The notes beneath the pieces are model-generated. The model made no database searches, was not told the origin of the DNA, and worked only from the letters and a program-made list of their open reading frames with translations. Of a stretch of 64,000 nucleotides of DNA, positions 10,222 to 23,318 are shown piece after piece. The stretch covers positions 95,189 to 159,188 of the forward strand of contig JBAMDO010000128.1 in the NCBI GenBank assembly GCA_037074765.1. Reading direction: 5' to 3'. The translations under genes and the position numbers were made by a program. How positions within the stretch are numbered: position 1 is the stretch's first letter; each line of letters starts with the position of its first letter. This DNA is from Mansonella perstans. Its lineage: Eukaryota > Nematoda > Chromadorea > Rhabditida > Onchocercidae.

Positions 10222-13200
10222 TCAGTGTTTGATCTCATTCAATGAAACACATTCATCGTCCCTCTTATTAATCTTAATTAGAAGTTTAGTAATTCCATCA
10301 GTCCTCATTTCAACAGTATCCTCATCTCCAGGCATTCGATCAGGCATCGGTTTTCCTTTGGTTTCAGGAACAATCCACAGGAATGCAGTTACTTCGATCA
10401 AAGCAAAAAGGCACATCGCAAGATATGGAAGTGGAGTCCAGAAATCACCCTGAAATTGCAAGCTATATTTGATTCATGAATGGCGTAAATTAAGTAACAG
10501 GGTACAACAGGTGTAACAGTATATACCAGATATATTATCTAATTAATTTATCATTTAAGACACTTTTTCTTCAAAGATAAGTAACTACTCTTATGACTTT
10601 CCAAAGAAAAAAGTGAAATCAGAAATTTTTGTCCATAATATTCGTCCAACTTTATCTTTAAAAAAAAAAAAAAAACTTGTCTTTAATTGATAACATGAAG
10701 ATTATTTGTAATAATCAAAAAATTATCATTTTTCTATCATTATTATCACTTTGCCATAAGTTAAAAAATGTTATCTTTTCTAGGAAAAAAAGATAATCGG
10801 TATTTTAATTTTTTATTGCAGGATTTCAAATCGCTTAAAAACAAAAAAAAATGAAACTTGCAATGACAAAGATCTGCGGTGCAATGATAGTACCAATACG
10901 ATTAAATGTTTGGATAAAGCCAATTTCCTTATTACGTAAGGCTGTTGGAAAGAGTTCCGATGGTGTAACCGCATTTAGGATATAAATTTCACTACATGCT
11001 GCTGCTGCTGATAAAGCCGTAATACGGATAACCGTTTGTAAATTGAAGTCTGAAATTTCTTTTTTGTACATAACATTCGTTTAATTTGTATTTGCAAAAA
11101 ATTTGGAAAATAATTATTCATTAATCGAAAATTATTTCTAACAATCGAAAGGTTATTGTGTTCAAAGATCAAATGAATTTTGACATTAAAGTTTAGCATT
11201 AAATTTGTAACTGTAATTTTAATATTATATTTTAGTGCAAAACATAATTACAATTATAAATCAGAAAACGACAAAGCATACCTAATACAATGATGAAAAA
11301 TACTAAGCCAAGACCGAAAGCAATAAAAAACATCGAGAATCCATGCAAAAGACGTCGACCAGCCCAGATGAATTTAATTTCGATAAATGCGCAGATCAAA
11401 TTGATTGCATAGCGCAATAAGCCAACAATGATAGTGTTCAGATAGATGGAACCGGAGAGTTTTTCCATGTTAAAGATTAGTCCGTATGAAATGATACTTG
11501 TAATCATCCTGAAAATCAAATTAGTTAAATGGAAAGTACAGATTTTGGACATTCCCTGAAATTGATCAGATCATTGCTTTATCAGGAACACTTCCAAAAT
11601 CCGCTACTATATTAGATAACCAATATAACAAAATGAATCAACTCACATTAATCAACATAAATACAGAAAATTCACGATATCAACCATCGTTTAATTTATT
11701 ACTTTAATTTAGTGATTAGATTAGTAGTAATTTAGGATTATAAAGATTTCAGATGAAGATTATCAGTGATCAATACTTTCTGTAAAACAAGACTTCTTTT
11801 CATGAAATTTTTGCCTTTGAAGTTTAAAAAGAAAAAAATTGATTGAAACGTACAAACTGTAAGCAAAAAGGATACTGTATGAAGCAAAACATTTGTTTGA
11901 GAATAGATGGCAATATGTATAATTCGTTTTCGGCTTTCCAGTTGCCTGAAATTGAATAATTTTATTGAATTTCTTTTCAGAAAAAGTATTCTTTTTAAAA
12001 TTTGCTTGCCAAGAAAAAAATCATTTAAGATTTGAAACAAAAGAAAAATTCTATAAAGAAAACAATAAGAATACTTCATACCCGTGTTAAACGTTCACGC
12101 TCTTTGTCCAACAAGTAATCCAACTCTTGAAGACGTTCTAGCGTATTCTTCTTATCCAATCTATTCATACCAACAAGCGCCTGACGAGCATCATCAATTT
12201 TTCCCTTCTCGATCAGCCATCTTGGACTTTCATAAGCAAATCTAAAGAAGTCAATTAATAGTAATAGAAATTATTCATAGTACTATTATAAATAATTGGT
12301 AAGAATAAGTAATGAAAACGAATAAATGATAATGCCAAAGAACTGTAATTATGTTTGAAAAATTACAAAAATCTTTTTCGTTTATAAACAACAAAAGATT
12401 AAATTTAGCTAAGAATTAAAACCACAATTTTTTTTTCTCAACAGTTAACACTTACATTAATAGGAAAATTGGAAAAATTGTTACAAGAGTAACAATTCGT
12501 GATAATAAACGCCATTCACCGGTTAGGTAAGCCAAACCAGAAAAAAGAATGTAATTTGGAGAATAGGTAATAACAGTAACAATCCACATACGATGTTTGG
12601 CTGGCAAATTCTCCATCATGAATACATAAGAAACGCTGTAAAGAAACAATCTTTTTTTGGTCTAATTTAAGTTTAGAATTACACTTTTTATTTTCATTTA
12701 TAGATGAAGTTTAAAGTTTACTGATAAGTCTGTGTCTTTTCACTATTATTTAATTTTTAATTAAAAATGTCCAACTTCTTCAGTTTATTGAACAAATTCC
12801 TCTTCAAAATTTCGCTTCGATTACTTCAACCGTAAAAATGCTATAAAAGTATAATTAAGATGACTTAATACATTCATTTAACCTAAATGAACTAATTATT
12901 ATCGACCAACATCAATATGGATGCTATTTTGGCCAACAAAAAAATTCGTACTTTAGTTAGATTTCATGGATTCACTAAGATATCATGATAATTGATTTAA
13001 CTAACCTATGTTTTCCACCTGTAAAAAACATCACAAAAAATCGCATAACTGTGAAAGTAACCAAATTATTCATGAATGTTGATGCCAAGCCGCTAATAAT
13101 CAAACCAATCGTTCCAAACAAAAGGATCTGAAAAGTAAGATCCTTCTGTTAGTTTTGTTCTAACTGAAGGATTTGGAAATTAGAAAACAGCTAATTAATT

Positions 13201-16200
13201 TATTCTAATTTAAAGATCGGAAAATTGCTATCCAGCTAATTAATTTGTATTAACTAAAGGACCTGAAAGTCTTAATTACAGCAATTAATTTGTTCTGGTC
13301 ATTTTTCATATGAAAGATAGCAGATTGTAAATTGACACTAACTAAATAAATCTATCATATATCAATCTGTTAAAATCACTTTTAGAGGAATTATTACAAA
13401 TGAAATCGAAATATTATCATAAAGATAATCATTTCCTATAGATGATAATTCTTTTTTCATCTCAAAACACTACTTTTTTGGTTGCAATTAACCACTCAGT
13501 GAAACAATTTAAAATAATGGTTTTAATTAGATGAATTGAAATTCATTTTCAAATTCCTACGACGATCTCAGTTTTTCAGGTAGTTTGTGAACTATAAGTG
13601 TACCAGAACAAGAAATGTTCCTCTAACAATTGATTTCTCGAACTTGTTAATCAGTTGTTAAAAGCCCCAATACAGGTTACCGGCACTAATGATGAATTTA
13701 ATGATTCCAAAAATTAATTATTTTCTAATAATGAATTCAACAATTTTACTTAGAAATATATTTAATAATGAAGAATAACCAACCGCTCTCCGACCAAACA
13801 TATCCGATAGCTGTCCAAATGTTATCGCACCAAACATAATGCCAATCATTTGTAACGATATACTCATTTTAACTTCAGTTGCCGAATCACAGAAATAATG
13901 AAACTGAAATATTTAGATAAATTAATTTCCTCGTTGAGTTTAATTTCTTGGGGAAGAGAGGCTAATTCAGATAGCTAACTTTACTATTTAGCTCTTTTTA
14001 GACAAAATAATTCCCAACTGTCTCTTGACTGCCAGGAAATAAACTTTAGCTTTTTTTATTTCCATCAGAAGCCAAAATATTTACAAATAATAACTTCCTT
14101 TGCTAGAAAATAAACTTTAGTCAGAACTTTTAACATATTAGTTAAGTTCAGCAAAAATACAGGTTACTGTTACCAATGATAAACTTAATGATTTCAAAAA
14201 GTTTATTCCTGGCAGTCAAGAGAGATGATAACTCTTTTTTCATGACTTTTTCCATGATTTTTTTCTGTTTTTCACTCACTGCTCCATTGCTGTCATTTTA
14301 AATTTCCAAGCGGATTATTTGTAATCCTTAGTCACTGCTTAGGAATCACGCTTTAAAATACTAATTTTCCTAAAAGCTTAACATTTACTTTACTAGCTTT
14401 TTTCTTTTCATTAATGCATTTTTGTCCTGAAAAACTAGAAACGATTAATTACTATTTTCATTTTATTAATATTATTACTAACCTCATAACTAACTGACTC
14501 AAAATCTGCGTCTAACAACGGTTCTGCGCAACCTCCCGTTGAATTCACATAAAGATCATACTCCGCACACTGTTGTTTTGGCGTTTTACCCGTAAACGCA
14601 TGACTACCGCATCCACGTACATGAACCACAGCACCTAATAAAAAGTTAAGCTTTAAAGTAGTAACTTGTTCTGCTATCAATCTAAAAATAAGATTTACAT
14701 CCTTTTTTTATTCTAGAAGTAAATCTTGAATTAATGGATTAAGAATTGGCTAAGCAAAAAAAGCCATGATGGAAATTGTCCGCTTTTCACATTTATTATT
14801 TATCATATAGTGGTCTAGAAATTGATGATAACATTTATCACCTATAAAGCAAGGAATATATTATCTGTTCCAGTAAAAGTAATGATAAAATCGCTCTTAT
14901 TGTATTACAACAAATTTATACAACTTTAACATTTAGTTTTTTTTTAGGACCAAAAAATTTTACATTTTTCTTTAAATGCTTAAATTTATAAAAATCTCAT
15001 TTCACTGATTTTCACTGCATTTATAAAAATCTGATTTCATTCCTGATTGCGACTGGAACTTCAAAAACACAATTATTACTTAAGCATTCAAATATTTGAA
15101 TGATCAAATCATTTTTATCACTTTATCAACAAAGATGCATCTTGCATGCCTAATATGTCTATGTTGTGGATACTTCTTTGTGAAATTTACTAATTATCCG
15201 AAAAAAAAGAATATTATTACAAACAATAAAGATTAAGCTAATAAGCTAATTCAACTATACACATATATTTGAATGTTTTTTCAAATTATCAAATTAAGTT
15301 AAAAAATAACCAACAAATCTGATAGGATTACATTCCATCTAAAGTATATTCATTAATTTTGCAAATACGGTACAGATTCATATAATACTGTATTCATCTT
15401 ACGAAATAAACAATCAGTAATTTTAAAAATTTAAAAATTGAAAGAAAAAAGACATTAAGCGAAATATGACGTTCTGATCAAAAAAGGAGAAAGAAATCGT
15501 CACATAAGATTCTCTCTTACTTTTACTTTCAATTAAATTGTTAGTTATCTTTTTCTTTTGGCTTTTAATTTCTATTTGCTTTTTATTTTGTTACTTCTTT
15601 CTTCATTATTCTTTGGCTTTAAGAGTTTAAAATGCACCGGCTGTCGATGTTATCAGTAGATCAATTATCTGATAAAAAATAAAGCAATTGAAGATTTAAG
15701 GTTAATGAAAAGAAGAGTGGAAAAAAAAACTGATATATCCTAAATAAACAAACAAAGTTGTATATGATGATAAAGAAATAGGAGTGAAAATTAATTGAAC
15801 GTGAAAATTAATTCAAAGTGAAAATTAATTCAAATGAAATTAATTGAAAATTAATTTAATTCAACATTATTCATTCTATCCACATTTTTCACTTGTCCTA
15901 GGTTATATAATTTGGATTAGTAATTCTATCCACGTTTATCACCTGTCCTAAGCTATTCTATTTGGATCAGTAAATCCGGCCTGATGCAACTGTTACATCA
16001 GCTACATCCAGTATGTAGGATCTGATGCTATTACACTGTCACTCAAAATCCAAATGCGATAAAGCCATTCACAATACAACAGTTTAATTTTTGAAAATAT
16101 TATCCGAAAAAAAGAATATTCTGCATTGCAGCAAAACAGATAAGAATAGAGGAGCACATTTAAACTCATGTATAATTTCATCATTTTTTTTTTGAAAACA

Positions 16201-17264
16201 TACTTTGTTATCTATTTTCAAAACAACAAATTAAATTTACATCACATTTATCAAATAGATGACGCAATTATAAATGCAATTGAAATGAAGGTAAAATTTA
16301 GAAATAATTGATGGTGAAGACATTCTCAACACTTATCTGTCAATTAAACTAATATATTGATCATCACTCGTCAGCTAAGCTAATTAAATTCAACTAATTA
16401 ACCCACCAATAATAATATTAAAAATAATCATATGGAACTATTTTTCCTTGTTTTTTTTTTTTGGCTCCCGTTAATTTACCAAAACATATTTTATCTAACA
16501 GGATATCTAACCGTTTTATATCCAAACGAGTGAGAAAAAAAAAGATAATGAACTTTTCCGGTGAAAAATCATTTCTTGTCAAACTTCAAGAAAAGATCTT
16601 TGGATTACAAAATGGAAATCCATTTTTGCGGTGGCAAACAATTACATAAAAAATCAGCTAAAACATTGCTGAGGGAAAGGAACAATGAAAATAATTAATT
16701 ACACAGATAATTTTGAAATTTTGTTGCGATAAAAGATAAATGTTTCAGAAAAACAAATAAGTTTGTTTTTACAAAGGAATGTTAAGAGATAGGTCGTTGA
16801 TCGATTTTAGCCGAAATGAAAAATACACGTATTAGTTTTGCTTTTTTTTATATGTTGTTTCTGTTGGTCTCTAATGCTTATTTTTTTGTCTCTAATTTTC
16901 TCTGATGTACTGATAGATAAATGGAAAGTAACTAAAAATCGTATAGAAAGTAACTAAAAATCGCCTGTTAATTTTTGAATGAAAAAAATAAATGGAAAAT
17001 GTAAATCATTCATTTTGAAATATTTTTCAAAAACGAATATCTCCAAATTTTATTTAACAAAATGAAGCAAAGAAAAAAAATTTTTAAAAGTAAATTTTGA
17101 AAATAAAAACAAATAAATGAAAACAAACCTCCATAAATCATGTAAATAATATTGCTAACTTGTGAAATAACCAGCAATTCATACAGTACACATAAAAAAC
17201 CGGTATATTTACCGAGTTCAATGAAATCACCGAGTTCTTTTCGTCTTACTGTTTCGTCCGTCAT
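10222..17264 (-). CDS. SLC22-like organic ion transporter (major facilitator superfamily)
   Basis: Minus-strand exons: 17264-17129, 14634-14483, 13903-13784, 13127-13006, 12635-12456, 12241-12082, about 12004-11890 (limits uncertain), 11508-11282, 11049-10862, 10449-10222. The start ATG follows a TTTCAG acceptor by 23 nt. SLC22 carriers move organic cations, anions or zwitterions across the plasma membrane with 12 helices. Family marks in order: a large extracellular loop between helices 1 and 2 with several Cys (GGCAEP, SVSYEFHYFCD); the cytosolic motif GQLSDMFGRR; FAYESPRWLIEKG after helix 6; YGLIFN in helix 7; ELFPTALRNKEIGFIQTFNRIG; and VPETKGKPMPD after helix 12. All resolved exons agree in phase. 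The junction near 11890/11508, in helix 7, does not resolve cleanly: the only phase-correct donor seen is a weak GTTTCA. The last intron starts with GC. Substrate cannot be predicted. Confidence 0.88.
14021..14224. repeat. Inverted repeat in an SLC22 intron
   Basis: About 26 bases at 14021-14046 (core CTCTTGACTGCCAGGAAATA) are found in reverse complement at 14198-14224 with one base missing. The loop is about 150 bp. It could be a degenerate foldback element. It lies in the intron between 13903 and 14483. Confidence 0.7.
15873..15972 (+). repeat. Diverged 50-bp tandem duplication
   Basis: Two copies with period 50 (15873-15922 and 15923-15972), both starting ATTCTATCCAC and ending TTTGGAT(T/C)AGTA. 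It lies in the 1.8-2.5-kb first intron of the SLC22 gene. Just upstream (15780-15860) is a run of GTGAAAATTAATT-like units. Confidence 0.75.
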
Positions 17265-17286
17265 TTGCAAATCCGTAAATGTAACG

Positions 17287-17294
17287 CCTGAAAG
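17287..17294 (-). promoter_or_regulatory. Likely trans-splice acceptor of the SLC22 gene
   Basis: Reading leftward, CTTTCAG ends at 17288 and the ATG lies 24 bases further on at 17264. The short untranslated stretch fits spliced-leader addition. A cis-spliced upstream exon cannot be excluded. Confidence 0.45.
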
Positions 17295-20200
17295 AATAAT
17301 GCGAAACGAGAAATTCGATTAATAGCTGCGTTCGTTTGCACTGATGCATAAACACAAATGAAATGACTCAGCATATATATACATATATATATATACGCCC
17401 AATGTTTGTTTTTTTATCACTTTTATCATCAATGATAATCTTTCCATTTCATTCTTATCAGTTAATTCTGAGTTATTTATTGACTAAATAAATCATAATG
17501 AGACGGATAGATCAAAAGAGATAAATAAAATAAAAGCGAGAAAAGATAAATTATGGACATAGAATGAGCCTCAGTAAAATGAAATGTGTTGTAAATGATG
17601 CAAATAAAGAAGATGAAAATAAAAGAATTGAAAAGATAATGGAAAAGTAAATAAAAGCAAACAAAAATTGGATTATAGAGTAAATGAATAATAATAAACA
17701 AATCAATAAGTGAATGGTAATGAATGATATTTAAATTAGCAAAAATTATTTCAACTACTATGCACCATTCTAAAAGTAGAAATTATAACAATACAAATAA
17801 TAAATTCTTACAAATATAAATAAATATCCATTATTGAGCTTACATTTTCTTTTCCATATTATCAATATTTTTAATTATTTAATTAATTCCCATATCAACG
17901 GTAAAATGATAGATGTGAAATGAAGCTTACAATGAGGAAAATTCGGTTAAAGTTTTCATTTAATATATAGGAAGTGAGATTAGGAAAATATTTTTTAGGA
18001 TCAAGAAAACGAATAATAAATGTTTGGTAGCGCAGTAAAATGAAATTATTTCGGATTTTACCGATATGAACAATAACGGGGAAATAGGATTTACGTCATT
18101 AAATAATTAACAATTACCACATAAGGTAATGCCAGTAAATAACTTATGTCATGTTGCAAGCATAGTTGTAAGCAGAAAGACGAAAGCATCTTGCTTTTAA
18201 ATTATTCAATTTTAAATTTATACAGAGAGAGAGAGAGAGAGAAAGAAAAAGAGAATAAATGAAATTAGCAAGGGCAGAATGGAAAAGAAACAAAATGAGA
18301 TTAAAGCAATGGAAAATTGTTAAATATACTTAGATCGATAAAGATGTCATACTACTCTTTAATGTCGACAATTCATGATGGAAATTAATTAAGCAAATTA
18401 TCTCAACGAAATAAAAAAAAAAAAAAAAAACGTGAAAAATTAGGATGAAATTGACATAATTGAACTAGTATGGGGCGTTAAAGTTTCACGTGATTGGATT
18501 AAAGTTTGATACTGGTTAATAAGTTGATAAGCATATGAGTCATGCTAAGATATTTGATTAAGATGTTGGTCAGAAAAGTTAAATTAAAATGGACAATTTC
18601 AATTGAGATAGGAGCATTTCGTTTTTTTTTTCTGTTTCCTCATACAATATGAAAATATTACATTTATCAGTTAGAATTTTTGACTTATTTTGAAATAATT
18701 AATTAATAAAATGCGAAATGAAAGATAATGATTTGTAAAATTTGATGGAATAAAAAAAATTGAAACAAAAAATAAATGAATAAAGGAAAAAGTTTAAATT
18801 TAACGTTTACAATTTAGAGTAGCACAAGAATTTGCTAATTACTTTCTTCTCGATGAACTATCAATTAGCTAAAACGAAAGTAAAAAGCAAAAGAAAGAGG
18901 AAGAGAGAGAAAGAGAGAGTGAAAACGTCAGAGAAAGGAAGAGGAAGCAATAATTAATTATTGAAAAGAATAATAAATTCTTGTCATGTTTTTATTGAAG
19001 ATGCTAAAACAAATTTTTACATTACTTTTCAAATTTCATTCTTAATTTCATCTAAATGTTGATAAATGTTCGAAATAGCAAACAAAACTTTCAGAAAAGC
19101 CTACCAATGCAAAACAAAGGGAAAACTAAGAACAAATTTAGCATTTTTAAAAAAAAAAACGAAATAAAAAAATTGACGAGCTTCAAATTTCAAAATGCAA
19201 AATTTTACAATTACAAGTAAAACAAATGTAAAAGTAAAGAAGTGTAGAAAAAATTGAAATTTGAAAATGAAACAATCAAAATAGTATTATTATTATTTAA
19301 AGAAGAAAATTAACAGCTCGGTTTTTTCTCTTCAATTTCTATTGAAAATTTGCAGAAACAATTCATAATGAGAATTTATTTTTTTTAATATTTGACATTT
19401 GACCCTGAATAATTGCCGCTTTTTTTCTTTTTTTTTTATAATCCGAACGATACAATTCAAAAAATTTTTGAGGCATTATAAAAATTAGACAATTTACTGT
19501 TAATTTTCGGCAGGAAAAAAAAGTAAGCAAATAAACAGCGAAAAATCGACTTTGAATACATTTAATTCTTCTTTGATATCTAATCCCGAACGAGAGAATG
19601 TCAGATTTTTGAGCATAATAAATCTTTGTTGGAAATAAATTCTCGCAAAAGATTGTTTCAGTCAAATTTTTGCCATTTTCTACTTTTTTGTTTCCTTAAT
19701 AAGTTCATATTGGAAGAAAATAATTCTCTGTGGGATGAAATCCAAGTATTAAATATGTGTAAAGTTAAGCAAATGATAAATGACAATGATAGAGAAAAAG
19801 TGAAATTTTCTTGATTAAATGAATTAAAATACTGTGTAAATTTCATATCAAAAACGAATGGAAGAAATAAATTGATTTTTAAATGTTCGAAATTTTTTGT
19901 GGTATAAAGAAACATGCTGGAGAAAATCCATTCCACTTAACTAATTTGTTGAGATATTAATATTCCCAAATTATTTTTGTTATTTTTTTCATATATTTCG
20001 ATTATTTTAATCATTCACAATTTTTTTTTTTAGATCAAAAATTTATTCTTTTTGTTTTCTATAAACGATTCATTTAGCTTCTGAATGCTATATAGCAATT
20101 ATTGATTTCGTTCGTTTTGATTCCTTTAATCATTTTGAATATCGGTGACCCATGAAATATTTTTTATTCAAAGCTATTCATAATTCATCACGACAAATTA

Positions 20201-21650
20201 TGCAACAGCTTTTAAATCTGTTGTACAGTTCTCTTTCTACGTTCTGTGTATATATGTGTTTATGTGTATGCAATACATGTCCACAGTTGGTATGTTATTA
20301 TGCAACAATGACCGTCGGTCAAATACCATGACATCCGATGACCAATTCAAGCTACTACTGTTTCATTTGCATTCTTCTCCCATTATGAGACAAATCACTG
20401 ATAAACTGATCCATCATATATATTTGAAATTTTTAATTTTAATTTTTTTATTTGGAAAAGAACATGCCAGTTATTGAACTAACAAATTTAATATTCGACG
20501 TTATATACCTGAGTAAAATCATTTTTCTTTTCTGCAGATTAGAGTGAGGACCAACTTAATTATTATTGATTTTGCATAGTCAAATGCAAGCAGTGAAATA
20601 TAAATTGCAGTTTAGATTCCTGTCATAGAAATGGATTTATTAACTATCCTGAATATGACTTCTTTTCCTCTAAAATAATATTTATTCCTTAATTATCCCA
20701 GATGATGATTCGCAATTTGTTTAAACTGCTGATAAATTCGACAAACTGAAAAATATTACCAGATTACTGCCTGCAATTTAGCACACAAAAAATTAATTTA
20801 AATATTTTAATGAGCTTTATAAATAATAAAAGAAAATATGAGCATATTTAAATTTATATAAAATTTGAGCTATTTTATTTTGTATCAATCGGCAAGGATG
20901 CGAAAATAATTTCAAAGACATTAAAATATTTCTAAAAATTTAAAATTCTTACGTATAAGATGTCAGTCATGCGATTATGCTCTTTTTTAACGAAATAATA
21001 AAAATCACTCGAACAAACAATTCGAGTAAAATCACTCATAATATTTGACGTGTCAGTTATGTAAATTATATAAAATTAACCAATTATTTAGTAATTAATA
21101 TTTATTAAATTAAATATGAATTGCCTAAATATGATTTGCCAGCAGTAAGTAATAAGGATTGCTTGCTTTTTTTTGTTAGCTTTAACAATTCATATTGATG
21201 AAATTTTGGTTTCTAAAATTATAAGAAATTCTAAAGTTATTCTTCATGCTATTGCATTTTTCTACATGCCATACATATTTTTTAAGTTAAATTAAGCTCA
21301 AAATATAATTTTATCCAATTATTTTGGTAAGATAAAATACTTAATTAATCGTTTTAACAAACGGAGACTGCGAGAGAGATTTTTTTTGAAGCATGTGAAA
21401 AGATTAAGTAAATAAGCAGTTCAAGAGATAAAGATTTATCATTTCCATACTGCAACATGCAATTTTGGTATTCTGCACATGCATGATATGCAAGACAATG
21501 AACCTTGATTTATCAAAATAGGACTAAAACTTTGAACTATTGCAGCGTTTTAAACATCCACCTCTTGTTTCAATTCTATAAATCCGTTCGAATTTATTCT
21601 CCTTTACAATTTGATTCCAAACATGTATAAGACAATGTTATGGAAATTTT
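17295..21650. other. Long intergenic stretch, no gene recognised
   Basis: AT-rich DNA between the SLC22 5' end and the bZIP 3' end. It contains AT dinucleotide repeats (17375-17398), a GA repeat (18224-18243), another AG-rich stretch (about 18890-18950) and many poly-A runs. The segment around 20140-20420 has somewhat more balanced base use but shows no exon with proper ends on either strand. Confidence 0.55.
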
Positions 21651-23315
21651 TTATCTAAAATTAATTTTGCAATAATTTTTCCAAGTGACATTTGTCGCTA
21701 AAATCATTAGATGTTCCAATTGTCTTTTCAATAGATCAATTTGCGCCCGTAATGCACTATTTTCTTGTTCAAGCGCAGCCATACGTATCCGATTTTTCGC
21801 CTCTTTAACACGACGTGTTTGACGTGCTCTTCGCGCAGCATCATTGTTGCGAATTCGTCGTAATTCATTCCGTTCAAACTGCAACAAACCAATGAGAAGA
21901 TGATGAACTGCACTATTCAAATCTACTAATTTATACAAACGTCTGATACATTTTAAAAGCTATTAATGAAGATATGTATCTCGTATCTAACATAACTTAT
22001 CTATTTTCTTCTAATAGCTCACAAAAACTTTTTTCAATAGTTCCGACTGCAACTACTCATCACTTTAATTAACAGATAAAGTTTACAGCTAGAACAAATA
22101 TTGAGTTTTGAAGAAATCTTGCGGAAATCAAATGCCACTTAACTCTCACATACTTTAATTGGATTATTAAAAGTTGAACTGATCTAATAATCTGTTCATA
22201 TTCAAGAAATACATGAGCATCAAAGAATTCCCTTACCTGAATTTCTATTATTTTTAAAAGACATTATACGACAGACCTAAATGCCTAATTATAATAGTGC
22301 GAAAATTTCTATCCATGTTTTTTTATTCACTTTCTAGATGGCAAGCTAATTTCCAAAGTTAGAAATTGAAAAACTGCTTTTGCTGTTGGGGACTGAAATC
22401 GACTGAAAAATTTTAAAATAGAAAAAATCCAAATTAAAAAATTCTCAACTTGTTATTAATTATCTACTGCTGACACTCTAAATTTGTGTAGAACTAGGTT
22501 ACTTTTTTTTCTAATTTAAAAAATGATATATAAAAAAAGATATATAAAAGACACTGAATTTTTGAATTCTGATAAACTTACCTCCATAAAATCGATTTTG
22601 TTAATTTTCTCTTCTCCATTTTTATTAGTACTAATTGCTGGGTTGCTGAAATGATGATGATTCACAAATAATTCAACTGTGGCCAGGAATTTATACTTTG
22701 ATTATTTTGAATTATAAATTTTGCAAAAAAATTTGTTTCTTAACGTTTAACTTGACTTAAAATTTTCAAAAATTAGACTTGTGGCATAAAAATAACCAAA
22801 GATTTAAATTACAACTATTTATTAACACCATTTAATTCGCACTTTTGAAATTAGGGACTGAAAATTCGGTTAATAATTTGCTGTAATGAATTTGTTGAAT
22901 TGATCGAAAATTTTAAATTAGAAAATGTCTTAAGATTTTCAATTTACATTAATTGCTTGCTTGATCCGATTAAATGTATGTGGAAGTAAATAAATGAAGC
23001 AATAACAGTAATATATATAAAGTAACATTTAGCGTTCAAAATTTTCCAATATTTTGAAATATTTCTCTAACGATTAATTTTGAAAATGATCAAAATCGAG
23101 AATTACATAGAAGCATTAAACTTTTTGAATTAAGTATTTCTTTTTTTGAAATGAAGCAAGATTTGACTATCATGATTGTTAGTAAAGCTTTTTTCTACAT
23201 AGAAAAATAATTTGATAAAAATCCAAGCGCGATATTTTACTTGCCTGAAATTTGAGATATCGCATGATGAATGTAAGTCTGTTGGCGAATTCATTATTTT
23301 GCCATAAAGTTGCAT
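21651..23315 (-). CDS. Minimal bZIP transcription factor (120 aa), PAR/CES-2-like
   Basis: Three minus-strand exons, 23315-23245, 22645-22582 and 21878-21651, join in phase to 120 codons plus stop. The ATG is three bases after a TTTCAG acceptor, as in trans-spliced worm genes. The basic region (about residues 46-72) reads RRIRNNDAARRARQTRRVKE; the zipper follows with leucines at four perfect heptads (LEQENSAL...L...L). This layout, with no DNA-binding domain other than bZIP and a short acidic/Asn-rich N-terminus, resembles the CES-2/PAR/ATF-2 group, which bind DNA as dimers and control transcription. The usual Ser or Cys before the final Arg of the N-x-x-A-A-x-x-S/C-R signature is Ala here. 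No activation domain or PAR segment is evident. The first intron appears to begin with GC (GCAAGT), because the nearby GT choice leads to a stop. Confidence 0.85.
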
Positions 23316-23318
23316 TTT

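Noticed and set aside
12031..12040. Acceptor at the phrase FQILND in the SLC22 gene
   Set aside because: The bases are TTTCAAATC, not TTTCAG, so there is no AG; the exon more likely starts near 12004.
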